Shown one piece after another: positions 61,179 to 64,000 of a stretch of 64,000 nucleotides of DNA. The position numbers and the translations under genes are program-made. Below the pieces are notes generated by a model. It worked only from the letters and a program-made list of their open reading frames with translations. It had not been told where the DNA came from and ran no database searches. The stretch is from assembly GCA_964035575.1 (NCBI GenBank), contig OZ037850.1, forward strand, positions 434,001 to 498,000. Reading direction: 5' to 3'. The stretch is from Rhynchopus sp. YZ270_cl-10. Its lineage: Eukaryota; Euglenozoa; Diplonemea; Diplonemida; Diplonemidae. Numbering within the stretch: the first letter of the stretch is position 1; every line of letters begins with the position of its first letter.

Positions 61179-64000
61179 TCACAGCTCGATGCTTCGGGTT
61201 CGGGGCACGTTTGGAGAGAGGTTTGCTGCGTGGGTGCGGTCTCTGGTGGGGGACCATGGGGGGTCGGTCTTTGGGAGGCTGTCGTCCCATTCGGCGACAA
61301 CTTTGCGCCAGACACCGTCCCAGACTTGGAGGGATTCGGGTGAGCAAGAAGAGGTGACGGTGAGTTTGTACTTGGCAAGCCACTTCACGCCGCTCTGTGA
61401 AGGCACCACACTGCCGTCGCCCATCTCCGCCTGCAGCTGCGGCGCACGGTTCACACAGTACTTCCAAAAGTCCGCCGTCACCCTGCACTTCGCAACCAAC
61501 GTCGACTGCTCCGCATTGTGCACCCACACCAGATGAGGGTGCACCTTGCTCCACGCCTTGACATACTTCGTCAGAAACGTTTGGTTCACCATAATCGGAT
61601 GGCTCAGCATGCTGTCCTCCACAACAAACAAAGGCGGGACACGAGCTTGCGGCATATGCCGTGCGTGGTAACTCAGATTTCGGACAAAGTCTGCGTCGTA
61701 TTGGAAGCTGACCGACTTCGCGCTTTCGTCGTTCATGGAGAGCTCCTGCTTGAGATAGTCAGAGATCTTCGTGTCATGCTCGCTCACGCTGTCGGTGTCG
61801 TCTAGAGTGAAGGGTGGCATCAGTGGCAACGGCAGCGTCGTCTTGGTGAAGCTGAACCCGTTGTCGACCTCCCACTCGTTGACAGTCTGTGTCCAGTCCT
61901 CGTCGTTGCAGCTGATCGTATCGGAAGAGTCGCCTTCGTGGGAGATGAGCAGGTTGGCTTCTCTTTGCGCGTCTCTGTGGAGAGTGATCAGGTACAAAAT
62001 AAAGAAGGTGGATAAGAAAACAAAATGGTAATCGCACAACTCATCTTCATTAGTTTGCGCTTCGCCGCTTTGGGTTGTCGAATCAGAAGTAATTACGCTT
62101 TAAGTGGTGGTTAGCGGATCACGTTTCAAAGAAGGCTTTGCAGCTGGCCTTTTGTCGTTTCAAGCATTCATAAGGGTGTCAGAGCTTGGGTGGGAATGTC
62201 ATACTTGGAGTGTGGGTACATTCTCTGCTGCACAGCGCGCATCGCAAGAAGGTGGTTCAGCTTCTCCTTCGCGCAGTCCCAGAACTCAGGGGAGGATTGG
62301 AAGCGTCGTACAAGCTGCCAGCTTCTGTTCGGGGGTTTGGTGTTATATGAGGGGGATGCCTGCATGAGAACAAGGGTGGCTTTGAATTACAAAGCCCCGT
62401 CGTGACGGTGTACACTCTATCTAGTTATAAAAAAATCTCGTTTGTACACATTCCTTCAAAGAGCGAGTTAAATCACCTAGGCCTCGTGGTGAGTTAATAT
62501 TGTTGCCGTTATTTATGTATGCATACCCGTCCATCAGAACCTGCACCTTGACCATCATAGTGTGTATCGCGGGCCATTGTGACACAAAGGCAGAAACGTA
62601 GTCCTTGTTGAGGCGTGCTTGCTGTGAAGTGGGAAATGGAGTTGGAAAAAGAATCAATTGGGGGAGTACCAATGCATTGCTTTCTTAGAGTTCACTTCTG
62701 CCAGAATAATAAGACACGTTGGTTCTCTTCACTAAAGAGCGGAAATACTCTTTTGTATCGACAATCACCTATGTGGTTCCTGCACTCAAATCCCACCCAA
62801 AAAAGGCATCTGAGGGGGCAGGAGGCAACACGAAGACATAACATACCTTCCCAGAGATTGCAGAGCTGACTACCACGTAAGGTGCTTCGAACGCAGCCGA
62901 TCCTGGCACCATTAGCGCGTGGCACACCATGTTCCGCCAGTACTCTTGGTCCTGTGAGAAAGATAAATGAGATGGAAGAGCAGAAAGCTAAGAGGATAGA
63001 TAGTTATTGTTTGGTTATGGACAACAGAAAGTCGCCAGTTTTTAACTGAGAGGGTTTTTAACATGAGAGTTGCTATGTTTGCAGGGAAGGAGGCGACTCT
63101 CCAAGAAGGATAGAAGATGCCAACGAGGCAGGTGGAGGGTACAAAACTGCCTTCTGGGGATATGCTTTTGAGGGAATTGGAGATGCACAAATAGAGAGAA
63201 AGGATATTTTTTTGTTGTTGTGGGACAAAAAGGCTTCAAGGAGAACTTTTGCAACCATAAAAACAACTCCGAAGAATTGACAAAAATTACGACAAACAAA
63301 CACACACCTGCGACTGATGCACTGGTGGCGGCGACGTTGGTCCGGGAATCTTCACGAACGGCGCCATCAAGGGCACCCTTATCTCTGGCGAGGACGACCC
63401 TCCTCCGATGAGCGCGTTTGTTGGCGACATTGAGTCCATATGCGCGCCACCCATGCCCATGCCCATGCCACTACCTATGCCCCCTTGGGGGGAAAGGCTG
63501 GAGAGGTGTGGCGGCTGTTGCGGTGAAGGCAGTTGGGTTGTGAGTGGTGGTGCGCTGGCAGAGAGTGCCACGGGGCGCATCTTGACAACAGAGCCCTTCA
63601 TGACGTAGTAGCTGCAGCCGACAATGGGGATGTAGCCGTTGTCGGTTGATTCACGCATGGAGACACTGACGTGCTGGAGCATCTCCTCGTAGGTCAGTGG
63701 GGCACGTTCTTGCAGGATGGGGATGTATGAGCGTGTCACCGTGCCTGCCAACTCCCCTTGACTCCGTCCGCCACCTTGCGTGCAAAGACCTGCACCAAGA
63801 ACAACAACCTGGGCATTAATGTGTGGTGGTGGTTTGTCGTTTTTGAGTGTCTCCACAACACCGTCGCTGCATGTCATACAGAACGGCAGGTCCAACCCCA
63901 TCACTGGAGGCACGCAGTCAAACAGAATTGTGAGCCGCACCCCCGCAGGCAGGCCTGCAATAAGGGTCCGGTGGAGTTCGCTTGCAGAGATCGGGAGGTT
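61179..64000 (-). CDS. Metacaspase-like protein with degenerate active site, 5' end beyond window
   Basis: At least five exons: 63308-64000 (open to the edge), 62847-62951, 62527-62621, 62205-62324 and 61179-61974. Donors GTGTGT, GTATGT, GTATGC and GTATGA, all phases agree, about 603 residues seen. The first exon has the p20 end of a metacaspase: ISASELHRTLIAGLPAGVRL then TILFDCVPPVMGLDLPF. In active enzymes this reads DxCHSG; here Cys, His, Ser and Gly of that motif are Val, Pro, Pro and Val. A p10-like part follows (YIPILQERAPLTYEEMLQHV) and a Gly/Met-rich linker (GIGSGMGMGMGGA). The other exons encode an unrecognised C-terminal region with SSAISGK, RSWQLVRRFQSSPEFWD-like and VPPLFVVEDSMLSHP. 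A non-catalytic, regulatory role is likely, as for some trypanosome metacaspases. Confidence 0.7.

Overview
The window is nuclear DNA of a unicellular eukaryote. It carries core eukaryotic genes: APC1, HBS1, EB1, Fis1, an ALY/REF-like mRNA export factor, alternative oxidase, a PPR protein, CHID1 and NDRG. Genes have zero to a few introns. Every intron I could place, except one doubtful Fis1 donor, begins GTATGT, GTATGC, GTATGA, GTATGG or GTGTGT and ends in AG, often with CTAAC, TTAAC or CTAAT a few bases before the AG. Alternative oxidase and a large PPR protein point to a respiring mitochondrion. All 22 genes called with reasonable confidence lie on the minus strand. Such one-directional order is typical of Euglenozoa (kinetoplastids, diplonemids), so I favour that group, but this is inference and the species is not identified.

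Layout, left to right: an M23-type peptidase cut by the left edge; a flavodoxin fused to a rhamnose-mutarotase-like domain; a disordered proline-rich protein; a 2.9 kb island of foldback and palindromic repeats (6.2-9.05 kb); a cytochrome b5/b5-reductase fusion; ALY/REF; a perfect 45-copy pentanucleotide array; NDRG; a PPR protein; Fis1; a pseudokinase-LRR protein; alternative oxidase; a ubiquitin-like/DUF4116 protein; HBS1; a Ser/Pro-rich protein; a 3.9 kb repeat-filled gap; an LRR membrane protein; two unrecognised proteins; APC1; a sirtuin remnant on the plus strand; a type II membrane glycosyltransferase; a C69 dipeptidase; a low-complexity Met/Gln-rich protein; CHID1; EB1, whose 2.1 kb intron holds an opposite-strand ORF; and a catalytically degenerate metacaspase-like gene cut by the right edge.

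Gaps between genes, and several introns, are filled with copies of at least five short SINE-like families (called A to E here), homopolymer runs and microsatellites. Coding DNA is visibly richer in GC than the gaps. The genes do not form one pathway. Together they touch mitochondria (AOX, Fis1, PPR), mRNA export and rescue (ALY/REF, HBS1), the cell cycle and microtubules (APC1, EB1), and secretory or lysosomal functions (CHID1, C69 peptidase, glycosyltransferase, LRR membrane protein).
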